From a bacterium (lineage in GTDB: Bacteria > Pseudomonadota > Alphaproteobacteria > Acetobacterales > Acetobacteraceae), in NCBI GenBank assembly GCA_026224825.1, contig JAMFRO010000007.1:62001-126000 (forward strand): 64,000 nucleotides of DNA, given 5' to 3'. Below are positions 8,201 through 16,403 of the stretch, in pieces (positions within the stretch are counted from its first letter, which is position 1; every line of letters starts with the position of its first letter). Position numbers and translations under genes: made by a program. The notes under the pieces were generated by a model that was given only the letters and a program-made list of their open reading frames with translations, was not told the DNA's origin and searched no databases.

Positions 8201-9040
8201 TCACCCAATCCGCGCAGCACCCTGGCGAAAGGCGGCGACCGAACCGCCATCGACGAGCAGATCCGTGCCGGTGATGAAGCTGGCCGCATCGCTTGCCAGA
8301 TACTGCGCCGCGAGCGCGATATCCGCCGCCACCCCAGGCCGGCCCAGCGGAGCGGCATTCTGCATTGCGGCACCGCCCGGCGTGGCGGCCTCCTTGCGCC
8401 CCATCGGCGTCAATATCATACCCGGCGAGATGGAGGTGATGCGCGCGCCAAGCGGGCCCCAGACCAGAGCGCGTGTCTGCACCAGTTTCAGCACCGCCTG
8501 CTTGCTCAGCGAGTAGCTGATGCCGCCCTCCTTCGCCGCATCGCCCTGGCTCATGCCGGTGATGATCTGGCCGATCTTCTCAAGGAAGTCCGGCGCCAGA
8601 GGGGCAGCCAGGAGCGCCAGGGCGGCGGGGATTTCCGGGATCAGATGCCCGGCGCTGGAGGCGATGAGCACGGCGGCGGAGCCGGGGCGCAGCAGCGGCT
8701 CGATGGCATCCAGCAGCTTTACCGTGGCGATGAGGTTGACCGCCATGATGGGTGCCGCCCCCGCCAGCGAGGGCGACAAGCCCGCGGTATGGATCAGCGT
8801 CAGCGGCTCATTGCCGGCGATATCGGCCGTGATCGCGGTCAGTACCGCATCGCTGCCAAGGTCGCCGGCATGCGCGCCAAGCACGGTGTACCCCTCGGCC
8901 CGCAGCTCCTCGGCAAAACGCTCCAGCGCGGGTGCCGCCGCATCGGTCAGCACCAGATCCTGCGTTGTCCCGAGCAGCCGTGCACAGGCCCGGCCCATGC
9001 CGCCGGCAGCACCGGTGATAAGCGCTTTGCGTCTTGCCAT
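8201..9040 (-). CDS. SDR-family oxidoreductase
   Basis: A 279-residue short-chain dehydrogenase. The N-terminal nucleotide motif is TGAAGGMG (residues 9-16), the catalytic pair is in YSLSK, and the C-terminus has the DGG element (LLVDGGSVAAF). The fragment between strand 5 and the active site is longer than usual (about 30 residues, LIPEIPAALALLAAPLAPDF). This insert is typical of 3-alpha-hydroxysteroid-dehydrogenase-like SDRs, which supports a role on a steroid-like alcohol, but that is inference. A family A hairpin repeat separates it from the downstream E2 core gene. Confidence 0.9.
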   Translation of the reverse strand: MARRKALITGAAGGMGRACARLLGTTQDLVLTDAAAPALERFAEELRAEGYTVLGAHAGDLGSDAVLTAITADIAGNEPLTLIHTAGLSPSLAGAAPIMAVNLIATVKLLDAIEPLLRPGSAAVLIASSAGHLIPEIPAALALLAAPLAPDFLEKIGQIITGMSQGDAAKEGGISYSLSKQAVLKLVQTRALVWGPLGARITSISPGMILTPMGRKEAATPGGAAMQNAAPLGRPGVAADIALAAQYLASDAASFITGTDLLVDGGSVAAFRQGAARIG

Positions 9041-9067
9041 GTTTTTACTCCCTTATATTTTTAGTTA

Positions 9068-9201
9068 AGAAGCAGCTTTTTGAAAAAAGCTGCACCAAAA
9101 ACTTTTGCTCCTCGGGGCATGGGCTGTGGCTCCGCCAACGCCCATGCCCCGAGGTCATAAAGTTTTTTTGCTACTTTTTGTTCACAAAAAGCAGTGCTTC
9201 T
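9068..9201. repeat. Triple-hairpin repeat, family A copy 2 (putative terminator)
   Basis: Same outer architecture as 1156-1275: a left stem GCAGCTTTTT/AAAAAGCTGC, a middle palindrome with A/T-rich arms and a different GC-rich centre (CCTCGGGGCATGGGC and complement around a 15-nt loop), and a right stem with CTTTTTG/CAAAAAG around TTCA. An extra outer pair AGAAGC/GCTTCT encloses the whole. It lies between two codirectional minus-strand genes. Confidence 0.75.
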
Positions 9202-9209
9202 ACTGCGGC

Positions 9210-9920
9210 TTAAACCTCATCCCACTGCGTCAATGCCGAAGCGATCTTGCGCACGAACCGCGCCGCATCGGCCCCGTTAATCACGCGGTGGTCGTAGCTT
9301 AGCGACAGCGGCAATAGCTGGCGCGGCACGAACTCGTGCCCGTTCCACACCGGCTTGGTCTGGATGCCGGTCACACCCAGAATCGCCACTTCCGGCGCGT
9401 TGATGATCGGCGTGAAATACGTGCCCCCGATGCCGCCGAGCGAGGTGATGGCGAAGCACCCGCCCTGCATCTTATCCATCGGCAGGCCCTTGGTGCGGGC
9501 CAGGCCGGAAATCTCTTTCAGCTCGGCCGCCAGCGTGGGGATGTCCTTGCTGTCGGCATCGCGCAGCACCGGCACCAGCAGGCCCAGCGGGCCATCGACC
9601 GCGATGCCGATGTGGAAGAACTTCTTCAGCACCAGGCTCTCGCCATCCGGCGTGAGGGAGGAATTGAACTGGGGATAGGCCTGCAGCGCCTCCACCACCG
9701 CCTTGATCAGGTAGATCAGCGGTGAGGCTTTTATGCCCGACGATTTGCGGTAAAGCTCCAGCCCGGTCACATCGGCATCGTCCTGATGCGTCACATGCGG
9801 GATGGTGCTGGCGTTGTTAACCATGGTCTTCGCCACGATCTTCTGGAAGCGCGTGCGTTTTACCACCTCGATCTCGCCAAACTGCGCGAAATAGGCCTCG
9901 GGCGTGTTCTCGGTGCTCAC
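9210..9920 (-). CDS. 2-oxo acid dehydrogenase E2 catalytic core lacking lipoyl domain
   Basis: A 236-residue acyltransferase core of the CAT-like E2 family. It opens straight into the catalytic domain (VVKRTRFQKIVAKTMVNN) with no lipoyl or E1/E3-binding domain, and carries the active-site stretch SYDHRVINGADAARF near residue 210. Family members move the acyl group from lipoyl-Lys to CoA. Because the lipoyl domain is encoded separately at 915-1145, the complex appears to be split into free parts. It shares the catabolic island with E1 beta but lies on the other strand, 8 kb away. The substrate is unknown. Confidence 0.9.
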   Translation of the reverse strand: MSTENTPEAYFAQFGEIEVVKRTRFQKIVAKTMVNNASTIPHVTHQDDADVTGLELYRKSSGIKASPLIYLIKAVVEALQAYPQFNSSLTPDGESLVLKKFFHIGIAVDGPLGLLVPVLRDADSKDIPTLAAELKEISGLARTKGLPMDKMQGGCFAITSLGGIGGTYFTPIINAPEVAILGVTGIQTKPVWNGHEFVPRQLLPLSLSYDHRVINGADAARFVRKIASALTQWDEV

Positions 9921-10151
9921 TTAATCTCTCTCCCAGCAATCCAGTTCCGCGCAGAATGTCATCGCCTGGACGCTGAAACAAGCCCGCCGCCCCGGAACAT
10001 GCGGGAACATCGCCCAAAACACCGATTCTGGCATCGCACTGGCGATGATCGTATAGGCCGCTTGCCCTCGTCCTGCTGTGGCGCGAGGAGGTTGGCAGAA
10101 TGACACGCCGCCGGTAACCTCACATACATATATTCCACGGAGAAACGCTCT

Positions 10152-10469
10152 ATGCCTGAGATCACCATCACCACCCGCGAGGGCGAAACCTCATCCTTGA
10201 CCGTAAAAGCGGGCGTGACCCTGATGGAAGCCCTGCGCGACGGCGGCCATGACGAGCTGCTGGCCCTGTGCGGCGGCTGCTGCTCCTGCGCCACCTGCCA
10301 TGTGTATATAGACCCCGAATTCGCCGCCAAACTCCCCGCCATGAGCGAAGACGAAAACGAACTGCTGGACAGCACCTCCCACCGCAAAGAAACCTCGCGC
10401 CTGTCCTGCCAAATCAAACTAACCGACGCCCTGAACGGCCTGCGCACCACGATCGCGCCGGAGGACTGA
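10152..10469 (+). CDS. 2Fe-2S ferredoxin, adrenodoxin type
   Basis: A 105-residue plant/vertebrate-type ferredoxin. Cluster ligands are Cys40, Cys46, Cys49 and Cys86 (C-x5-C-x2-C ... C in [10 protein letters not shown] and LSCQI), with extra cysteines at 43 and 44. The acidic stretch SEDENELLD matches the partner-binding loop of adrenodoxin-like proteins. The likely role is electron transfer from a ferredoxin reductase to the P450s in this island. No reductase gene is in the window. The 230-nt upstream gap presumably carries its promoter; the palindromic repeat after the stop is likely its terminator. Confidence 0.93.
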   Translation: MPEITITTREGETSSLTVKAGVTLMEALRDGGHDELLALCGGCCSCATCHVYIDPEFAAKLPAMSEDENELLDSTSHRKETSRLSCQIKLTDALNGLRTTIAPED

Positions 10470-10479
10470 GGCGGCGGCG

Positions 10480-10690
10480 TTCGCACGGAAAAAGGCCAGG
10501 GCTCTGCCCTGGACCCGCCAAGGGCCGAAAGGCCCTTGGATCCCACCCGGGTTATAAAAAGAGGGCCATCCCTACTCGTGCAACGCACGTGCTGGGATGG
10601 CCCTCTTTTTATAACCCGAAGTAGTGGGGGTCTGGGGCCTCAGGCCCCAGCGGGTCCAGGGCAGAGCCCTGGCCTTTTTCCGTGCAAACG
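10480..10690. repeat. Nested palindrome, family B copy 1 (composite, about 210 bp)
   Basis: A near-complete palindrome built of modules. The outer arms, about 39 bp, read GCACGGAAAAAGGCCAGGGC onward and return inverted at 10650-10690. Each arm holds its own stem (CCAGGG/CCCTGG). Inside are a stem CAAGGGCC/GGCCCTTG (10519-10539), a stem CTGGGGCC/GGCCCCAG (10632-10650), and a unique central palindrome with 25-bp arms (GGGTTATAAAAAGAGGGCCA and complement, 10549-10618). It fills the gap between convergent genes, so it can terminate both. Confidence 0.85.
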
Positions 10691-10699
10691 CCCTCGCCC

Positions 10700-11893
10700 T
10701 CACCCTCCGACCGCGAATACGCGGCGGGCGCGGGTGGCGACGATTTGGTGGAGTTCGGCTTGGGGCACGCCGGCGAAGTCGCGGGTGATGACGGCGTGGG
10801 AGTTGGGGAAGCTGGTTTCGGAGTGGGGGTAGTCGGAGGACCACATGATGTTTTTGCCGCCGGGTTCGTTGCGGCACATGATGCCGATGCGGTCGTTGAT
10901 GAAGGAGCCGTAGATATTTTGGTCCATGTAGAAGCTGGGTGGGTTCGTCAGGGTGTTTTCGGTCCAGAAGCGTTGTTTTTCCCATACGCGGTCCATGTAT
11001 TCCGCCATCCAGGCGAACCAGCCCACGCCGCTTTCGGCGCTGACGAAGCGCAAGGTGGGAAAGCGCTGGAACACGCCGCCGTAGATGAGGATGTTGATGG
11101 GTTCGGCCATGGCGAGCTTGCTCATGGACATATCGGGAAGGAAATGTTTTTTCTCGCCGAACCGGGGTATGCGGCCGCCGAGATGGATGGTGACGGTGAG
11201 GTCGTGTTCGGCAATCTCGGCCCAGAGCCTGTCGAAATCCGGATCGGCGTAGGAGCGGTCGCCGGCCGGGTTGCCGGTGAGTGCGGCGCCTTGGCCGGTG
11301 GCGATGGCGGCGACGCGGGCGGAGGTGCTGATGCCGTCTGAGGATTGCGGAAAGGCGGGGATGTTGACGTTGCGATAGCCGCGTTTGACGGCTTGGCGCA
11401 GGAGCAAAAGGGTTTCGTCGATATCGCGCATCGGCAGATAGGCGACGCCGGCGAAGCGTTTACGGTCGGCGGCGCAGAAATCCTGTAGCCAGCGGTTATA
11501 GGCTTCGAAACTGGCGATGTAGAGTTCGCTGTTTGTGGTGCCGAGCGGGCCGCCGCCGTATATTACCGCGGCTTCGATGCCGTCATGGTCCATATCATCC
11601 AGCCGGGCCTGTGGCTGCCAGGCGATGCGCAGTTCGGATAATTTGCCGGTCATCTTGAAGTCTTTACCCGTGCGGCCGGCCTGGTTGTTAATCATCCGCA
11701 ACGGGCGTTTCTTGCCCTCGAAGATGATCCAGTCATGCTCATCGCCTTCTTCGATATAAGGGGCGAGCTGGCGTAGATGTGCCGGCAGATATTCGCGCCA
11801 CATATCATGTGGCGGGTCGAGATGCGCATCGGCATCGACGAGGCGCAGCCGCTCCGGTAATTTTGTGGCGGTGAGGGAAATATCGTCGGGCAT
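10700..11893 (-). CDS. Amidohydrolase-2 family metal-dependent hydrolase
   Basis: A 397-residue TIM-barrel amidohydrolase. The N-terminal metal motif is VDADAHLD (residues 19-26), and further candidates are the TIHLGGR His near the middle and the C-terminal IMWSSDYPHSETSFPNS, a typical ACMSD/decarboxylase-like DxPH element. Members include decarboxylases and ring-cleavage hydrolases of aromatic and steroid catabolism. It lies upstream of the deazaflavin-type reductase on the minus strand's convergent side, next to family B copy 1. The substrate is unknown. Confidence 0.87.
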   Translation of the reverse strand: MPDDISLTATKLPERLRLVDADAHLDPPHDMWREYLPAHLRQLAPYIEEGDEHDWIIFEGKKRPLRMINNQAGRTGKDFKMTGKLSELRIAWQPQARLDDMDHDGIEAAVIYGGGPLGTTNSELYIASFEAYNRWLQDFCAADRKRFAGVAYLPMRDIDETLLLLRQAVKRGYRNVNIPAFPQSSDGISTSARVAAIATGQGAALTGNPAGDRSYADPDFDRLWAEIAEHDLTVTIHLGGRIPRFGEKKHFLPDMSMSKLAMAEPINILIYGGVFQRFPTLRFVSAESGVGWFAWMAEYMDRVWEKQRFWTENTLTNPPSFYMDQNIYGSFINDRIGIMCRNEPGGKNIMWSSDYPHSETSFPNSHAVITRDFAGVPQAELHQIVATRARRVFAVGG

Positions 11894-11936
11894 GTGAGGG
11901 CCTTTCAGTGCGAATATTGCGTGTTCGAAGTCCGGC

Positions 11937-12377
11937 TCAACCGGGTTTGCGTTCGATCACCACCACAGGAATCTGGCGTTCCGTGCGCGCCTGATATTCA
12001 GCATAGCGCGGCCAGGTTTTCAGCGCTTCGGCCCAGATGGTTTCGCGCTCCGGCGTTGCGGCCGTGCGCGCCACGGCGGCGAATTTATCGGCCTTCACCT
12101 GCAATTGCACATGCGGGTCGGCCAGGATGTTCAGATACCATTTGGGATGTGTCGGCGAGCCGCCGCGTGAGCCCATGATGACGTAAGATTCGTTATAACG
12201 GGAAAAAATAATGGGGATGGTGCGTGGCGCGCCGGAGCTGCGCCCCTTGGTGGTGAGCAATAGAATCGGTGCGCCGTTCCAAATATAACCGGTCTCGCCA
12301 TTTGTTTCGATGTAGGCGCGTACATGCGCTTCACCGAGCAAAGTGAGATCGACAGGGGCATCAACAGGTAGGGTCAT
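11937..12377 (-). CDS. Nitroreductase/deazaflavin-dependent (Ddn-like) oxidoreductase
   Basis: A 146-residue protein of the split-barrel Ddn family: ILLLTTKGRSSGAPRTIPII at the start of the barrel, GSRGGSPTHPKWYLNILADP in the centre, and the tail TPERETIWAEALKTWPRYAEYQART. Relatives use F420 or flavin. The ATG at 12377 is 13 nt after the P450 stop, so it is translated with the frameshifted P450. A longer frame upstream is only the shadow of that gene. Whether this organism makes F420 cannot be seen here. Confidence 0.88.
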   Translation of the reverse strand: MTLPVDAPVDLTLLGEAHVRAYIETNGETGYIWNGAPILLLTTKGRSSGAPRTIPIIFSRYNESYVIMGSRGGSPTHPKWYLNILADPHVQLQVKADKFAAVARTAATPERETIWAEALKTWPRYAEYQARTERQIPVVVIERKPG

Positions 12378-12390
12378 GGGGTTGTTTCCT

Positions 12391-13673
12391 TCAGCGGAGC
12401 AGAACAGGAACGCCGGACATGCCGCGCTGCTCCAGCCCACCGGTGAGGTAGGGGGAAGGCGCATCCGGGTCGAGCCGCAGATTCGGGAAGGCATCGAGCA
12501 GCGCGTTGATGCCGGCGTTGATCTCGCTGCGCGCCACATTTTGGCCCATGCATAAATGCGTGCCGAGGCCAAAGCCGAGATGCCCCTGGAATTTCCGGTG
12601 TAGATCGTAGGCATCGGGAGTCTCCCAACGGCTCGGGTCGCGATTGGCGGCGCCCAAGCAAATTTCCAGCACTGACCCGGCGGGGATGTGCGTGCCCTCA
12701 AGTTCCGCATCCTGCAGAACCAGCCTGCTGAAAACCGGATCTGTCGGGTTCCAGCGCACCGCTTCCTCGATCGCCGCATCCACCAGCGAACGATCCGCGC
12801 GCACCGCCTCCAACTGCTCGCGATGTGTGAGCAGTGCCCAGAGCGTAATGCCGAATTGGCGCCAGGAGGTACCGCCGCCGGCGAGCATGACCAGGCGGCA
12901 GTCGAGCATGATCTCGCGATCCGTGAGAGGGCGTTTCGAGCCATCGGGCAGCTCCAGCTCCGCCGCGATCAAGCCGGTTACGACATCATCGCCGGGCACC
13001 GCGCGGCGCTGGGCGATGAGGTCCAGCAGCATGCGCTCCACGGTTTTGGCGGCACGGCCGCGCGCCTCGGGGGTTACGCTATGTGCCGTGGTCTTCAGCA
13101 GCGCATTGCGGAATTCGAGCGAATCCGCGCCATCCATGCCGATGGCGCGGGTGATGGTATGCACCGGCACCCGCGCGCAGAGCTGGATGTTCAGCTCCGC
13201 GCGGTTGCGTTGTTTCAAGGCCTCCACAAGTGTGTTGACGATGTCATCGATCCAGCGGTGGCGCCACCAGCCGAGCGTGCGCGGGCGGATGAACATCGGT
13301 TGCATGGCGGCGCGATGGCTGCGGTGCTCGGGGTCGTCCATTTCCAGAAACGCCAGGCGCCGCTCGCCGTTTTCCGAAGGCGTCGACAATATGCTGGTCG
13401 AGAACCGCTCGCCATCGCGAAACGCCTGTTCGCAGGCCCGGAAACTGAAGCTGGTATAGGTGTCGCGCCCCGCCGCCGCGGCATGGCGGTGGTGCGCCGG
13501 CAGGCCCAGCAGGTCCCTGAGAGAGAGCCCTTATGCACAGGTGCTGCGTTGCGCAGCGCATTCATCGCCGGGTTCATATCCTCTTCCACGAGATTGCCGA
13601 TCTCCATGGCCTCGCGCCGGACATCGTACAGCTCCTCATACAGAGGGTCGTCGGAGATCAGTACGTCCGCCAT
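12391..13673 (-). pseudogene. Cytochrome P450 (second), interrupted by a frameshift at a GA tract
   Basis: The N-terminal part starts at 13673 (MADVLISDDPLYEELYDVRR, then AAPVHKGSL) and the rest runs in another frame down to 12391, with K-helix EEAVRW and haem loop FGLGTHLCMG. The break lies at a GA repeat (13519-13527). Removing one GA restores APVHKGSLRDLLGLPAHHRH and one 426-residue frame; the total of 1283 nt is 2 more than a multiple of 3. The I-helix reads MLAGGGTSW, so the usual acidic residue before the Thr is Gly. It may be a real pseudogene, a slippage-controlled gene or a sequencing error. It is upstream of the Ddn-like gene. Confidence 0.85.
13519..13527. repeat. GA dinucleotide tract at the P450 frameshift
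   Basis: Four GA units plus a G interrupt the P450 reading frame about 50 codons after the start. Such tracts expand and shrink by slippage; three units would restore the frame. Confidence 0.8.
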
Positions 13674-13758
13674 TGGTTCCCCACCAAAATTCTCTATTTA
13701 GAATAATATATCTAAATATCGACTTTTATGTCAAGCAACAACCCGGCGGCGGGGCGGG

Positions 13759-14211
13759 TTATGACCCGGTCAGGGCACCCAGCAGGCGTTGAATCTCCTG
13801 GTTCAGTTGGAGGAGATCCCCGCCTGACATGCCGGATTTTTCGAGCATGGCATGCCTCAGGCACTGCGTTTTGTCCCGCACCGCCCAACCTTTTTCCGTA
13901 AGCCGGACATGCACCTGGCGTTCATCGGCGGTATTGCGGTTGCGGGTGACGAAGCCGGCGGATTCCAGCCGCTTCACCAAAGGGGTGATGGTGCTGGGCT
14001 CAAGCGCCAGCCGCTCGCCGATGGCACCTATGCCCTGGCCATCCTCCTCCCACAGCGTACTGAGCACCAGATATTGCGGGTAGGTCAGCCCCAGCAGGTC
14101 CAGCATCGGCTTGTACAGCCGGTTGATGGCGATGGTGGTGGAATAGATGGAGAAGCAGAGTTGGTCCTTGAGTCCTGCTTTAGTGTCACCTGCTTTAGTT
14201 TCAGTGGTCAT
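13759..14211 (-). CDS. OhrR-like MarR-family regulator
   Basis: A 150-residue winged-helix regulator. The segment QLCFSIYSTTIAINRLYKPM followed by LGLTYPQYLVLSTLWEEDG is the OhrR signature, with the peroxide-sensing Cys at residue 19. The wing and recognition helix lie around LALEPSTITPLVKRLESAGF. OhrR proteins release DNA when an organic hydroperoxide oxidises this Cys. The ATG at 14211 is preferred; an upstream ATG at 14262 would start inside the operator. It is divergent from a small secreted protein rather than from an ohr peroxiredoxin, across a region with palindromic TTATCGCGATAA-like sites. Confidence 0.88.
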   Translation of the reverse strand: MTTETKAGDTKAGLKDQLCFSIYSTTIAINRLYKPMLDLLGLTYPQYLVLSTLWEEDGQGIGAIGERLALEPSTITPLVKRLESAGFVTRNRNTADERQVHVRLTEKGWAVRDKTQCLRHAMLEKSGMSGGDLLQLNQEIQRLLGALTGS

Positions 14212-14255
14212 GGCATTGTCCTCACCGGCGGAATACCGGCCTATTGAGATAATAT

Positions 14256-14267
14256 TTATCACGATAA
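14256..14267. promoter_or_regulatory. Operator candidate 1 for the OhrR-like regulator
   Basis: TTATCACGATAA, a 12-bp imperfect palindrome sharing its arms with the site at 14309. It lies 45 nt upstream of the regulator's ATG, where binding would give autoregulation. Confidence 0.65.
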
Positions 14268-14275
14268 AATAGCTG

Positions 14276-14304
14276 TTGACAACTAAATTGAATGGTCCTA
14301 GGTA
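14276..14304 (+). promoter_or_regulatory. Putative sigma-70 promoter for the small secreted protein
   Basis: TTGACA at 14276-14281, then a 17-bp spacer and TAGGTA at 14299-14304. The -35 box is perfect and the -10 box is weak. The promoter is bracketed by operator candidates. Confidence 0.5.
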
Positions 14305-14308
14305 ATGT

Positions 14309-14320
14309 TTATCGCGATAA
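14309..14320. promoter_or_regulatory. Operator candidate 2 for the OhrR-like regulator
   Basis: TTATCGCGATAA is a perfect 12-bp palindrome just after the putative -10 box, in the position for repression. A third, weaker relative (TTGTCGCGACTAA) begins at 14324, directly downstream. Confidence 0.7.
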
Positions 14321-14354
14321 TGGTTGTCGCGACTAAGTGAATAGGATCATTCCA

Positions 14355-14612
14355 ATGTCTACTCGTTCGAAATTCCTGCCCGCCCTGGTTTTAGCTGTGT
14401 CTTTGGCCCCGTTTGCCGCCAGCGCGCATGGTGACCGCGGCCCGGTTCAGGCCCCGGCGCAGCAGCAGCTCCTGGTGGGCGATTACAGCGACGGCCAGCC
14501 CTCCGCCGCGCCGCGCGGCCGTGCCGCCGAGCGCCAGACCGCCAGTAACCAGCTTTTCCTGGTAACCGCGGCCCAGTACGCCGCCATCAACGCCGTGCCG
14601 CAGGAAAACTAA
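14355..14612 (+). CDS. Small secreted protein of unknown function
   Basis: An 85-residue protein with a clear signal peptide (MSTRSKFLPALVLAVSLAPF then AASAHG, cleavage likely after ASA). The mature part is about 60 residues, rich in Ala, Gln and Arg, with a Gly-Asp-Tyr element and no Cys. I do not recognise the family. The ATG at 14355 is preferred over 14337 because it starts the signal peptide directly. It is divergent from the OhrR-like regulator with palindromic operators over its promoter, so peroxide- or stress-induced expression is a reasonable guess. Confidence 0.7.
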   Translation: MSTRSKFLPALVLAVSLAPFAASAHGDRGPVQAPAQQQLLVGDYSDGQPSAAPRGRAAERQTASNQLFLVTAAQYAAINAVPQEN

Positions 14613-14784
14613 ACCTGCCGCCTTTGAGGACGACGGGCGTTAAGCCCCTCAACCATCAGCCCAGCCACCGCGTGTGACTGAGTTGGTGGTTGTCCGCGTT
14701 TGCCCCCTTGGGAATGGAATTTCTTTACCTAAATAATAGGTAACATCAACTTATGCCGGCCACAGGGGCTGGGAAGGACAATTC

Positions 14785-16101
14785 GTGCCCAAGCAATTGC
14801 ATCTCGGCGCCTTCATGCGTCCCGTCGGCATTCATACCGGCTGGTGGCGTTATCCCGGCGCCTGGCCGGACGCTAATTTTAATCTCCAGCATCTCGTCCA
14901 TCTCATCCAAACACTCGAGCGCGGCCGGTTCGACGCGTTTTTCATGGCGGACCATCTGGCCTTGCTGAATATGGACATTGCCGCCCTGCGCCGCAGCGCC
15001 ACGGTCACCTCCTTCGAGCCGCTCACTTTGCTCTCGGCGCTGGCCATGGTCACCAGCCGCATCGGCCTGGTCGCCACCGCCTCCACCACTTTCGATGCGC
15101 CCTATCACATCGCCCGGCGCTTCTCCTCGCTCGACCATATCAGCAATGGCCGCTCGGGCTGGAACATCGTCACCACCAGCAACCCCGAGGCAGCGCTGAA
15201 CTTCGGCCTCGATGACCATGTGGAGCATGATGAGCGCTACCGCCGCGCCCGCGAGTTTTTCGATGTGGTCACCGGGCTTTGGGATAGTTTCGAGGATGAC
15301 GCCTGGCTGCGCGACCAGGAAAGCGGCATCTTCTTCGACCCCGAAAAAATGCACCGGCTCGACCATAAAGGCGAGTTTTTATCCGTGCGCGGCCCGCTGA
15401 ACATCGCCCGCCCGGTGCAGGGAAGGCCGGTGATCGTGCAGGCCGGCGCCTCCGAGCCTGGGCGGCAGTTGGCGGCGGAAACGGCGGAGGTGATCTTCGG
15501 CGCCTCCCGCGACATCGACGACGCCCGCGCCTTCCGCGCCGACATCCACGCCCGCATGAAAAAACTGGGGCGCGACCCGGAGAGTTTAAAAATCCTCCCG
15601 GCCTGCCTTGTCATCGTTGGCCGCGACAAAGCCGAGGCGAAGGAAAAGCAGAAGCTGCTGGACAGTCTGGTGCATACCGATAGCTCGCTGCCCAACCTCT
15701 CCATGCGGATCGGCGCCGATGCCTCGAAATTCGATCTGGACGGGCCACTCCCCGAACTGCCCCCCACCAACCAGAGCCGCAGTGGCCAGGCCTCCGTCAT
15801 CGCACTCGCCAAACGCGACAACCTCACCGTCCGCGACCTCGCCCGCATCGCCGGCGGCTACGGCGGCCTGACCATGACAGGCAGCCCGGCCGATATCGCC
15901 GATGAAATCCAGCTCTGGCTGGAAACCGGCGCCTCGGACGGCTTCAACATCATGTTCCACACCGTGCCCCAAGGCGTGGAAGAATTCGTCGACCAGGTGA
16001 TCCCCGAACTAACCCGCCGCGGCATCTTCCGCGAAGCCTACACCGGCACCACTTTGCGCGACCACCTAGGCCTCAAGCGGCCAGAGAACCGCTGGGCGTA
16101 G
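14785..16101 (+). CDS. LLM-class flavin-dependent monooxygenase (NtaA/SnaA/DszA family)
   Basis: A 438-residue FMNH2-dependent monooxygenase of the bacterial-luciferase fold. The family start MPKQLHLGAFMRPVGIHTGWWRYP, the AFFMADHLA region and the long insert NIVTTSNPEAALNFG are as in nitrilotriacetate and dibenzothiophene-sulfone monooxygenases. These need a separate flavin reductase, not seen here. The start is GTG, with Shine-Dalgarno GGGAAGGA 8 nt upstream. It is followed by a convergent bfr gene across family B copy 2. The substrate is unknown. Confidence 0.92.
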   Translation: MPKQLHLGAFMRPVGIHTGWWRYPGAWPDANFNLQHLVHLIQTLERGRFDAFFMADHLALLNMDIAALRRSATVTSFEPLTLLSALAMVTSRIGLVATASTTFDAPYHIARRFSSLDHISNGRSGWNIVTTSNPEAALNFGLDDHVEHDERYRRAREFFDVVTGLWDSFEDDAWLRDQESGIFFDPEKMHRLDHKGEFLSVRGPLNIARPVQGRPVIVQAGASEPGRQLAAETAEVIFGASRDIDDARAFRADIHARMKKLGRDPESLKILPACLVIVGRDKAEAKEKQKLLDSLVHTDSSLPNLSMRIGADASKFDLDGPLPELPPTNQSRSGQASVIALAKRDNLTVRDLARIAGGYGGLTMTGSPADIADEIQLWLETGASDGFNIMFHTVPQGVEEFVDQVIPELTRRGIFREAYTGTTLRDHLGLKRPENRWA

Positions 16102-16108
16102 GGGTTGC

Positions 16109-16395
16109 ATGGAAAAAAAGGCCAGGGCTCTGCCGTCGTGCGAAGCACGCCTCCGGCGTGACGACCCGCCAAGGGCCGAAAGGCCCTTGGATCCCGTAAC
16201 TTTAGGATTTGGAGGGTGGGGTAATGCGCCCGCACAGTTGGTGCCGTTTGGCCCCAGTGTGTGCGGGCGCATTACCCCACCCTCCAAATCCTAGAAAAGC
16301 TAATGGGGGTCTGGGGCCGTCACGCCGAAGGCGTGCTGCGCACGACGGCCCCAGCGGGGTCAGGGGCGGAGCCCTAGCCTTTTTTTCCGTGCAAC
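16109..16395. repeat. Nested palindrome, family B copy 2 (composite, about 287 bp)
   Basis: Same plan as 10480-10690: outer GGAAAAAAAGGCCAGGGCTC and its inverse near 16370-16390, an inner stem AAGGGCC/GGCCCTT, and a stem GGGGCC/GGCCCC. The unique central palindrome has 33-bp arms (TAGGATTTGGAGGGTGGGGT onward and complement). Both arms carry an extra small stem module GTCGTGCGAAGCACGCC..GTGACGA, inserted in opposite orientation. It fills the gap between convergent genes. Confidence 0.85.
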
Positions 16396-16403
16396 CACCA
16401 AGC

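Noticed and set aside
16109-16395. CRISPR array or insertion sequence at the composite palindrome
   Set aside because: No regular repeat-spacer spacing and no transposase; the structure is a single nested palindrome.
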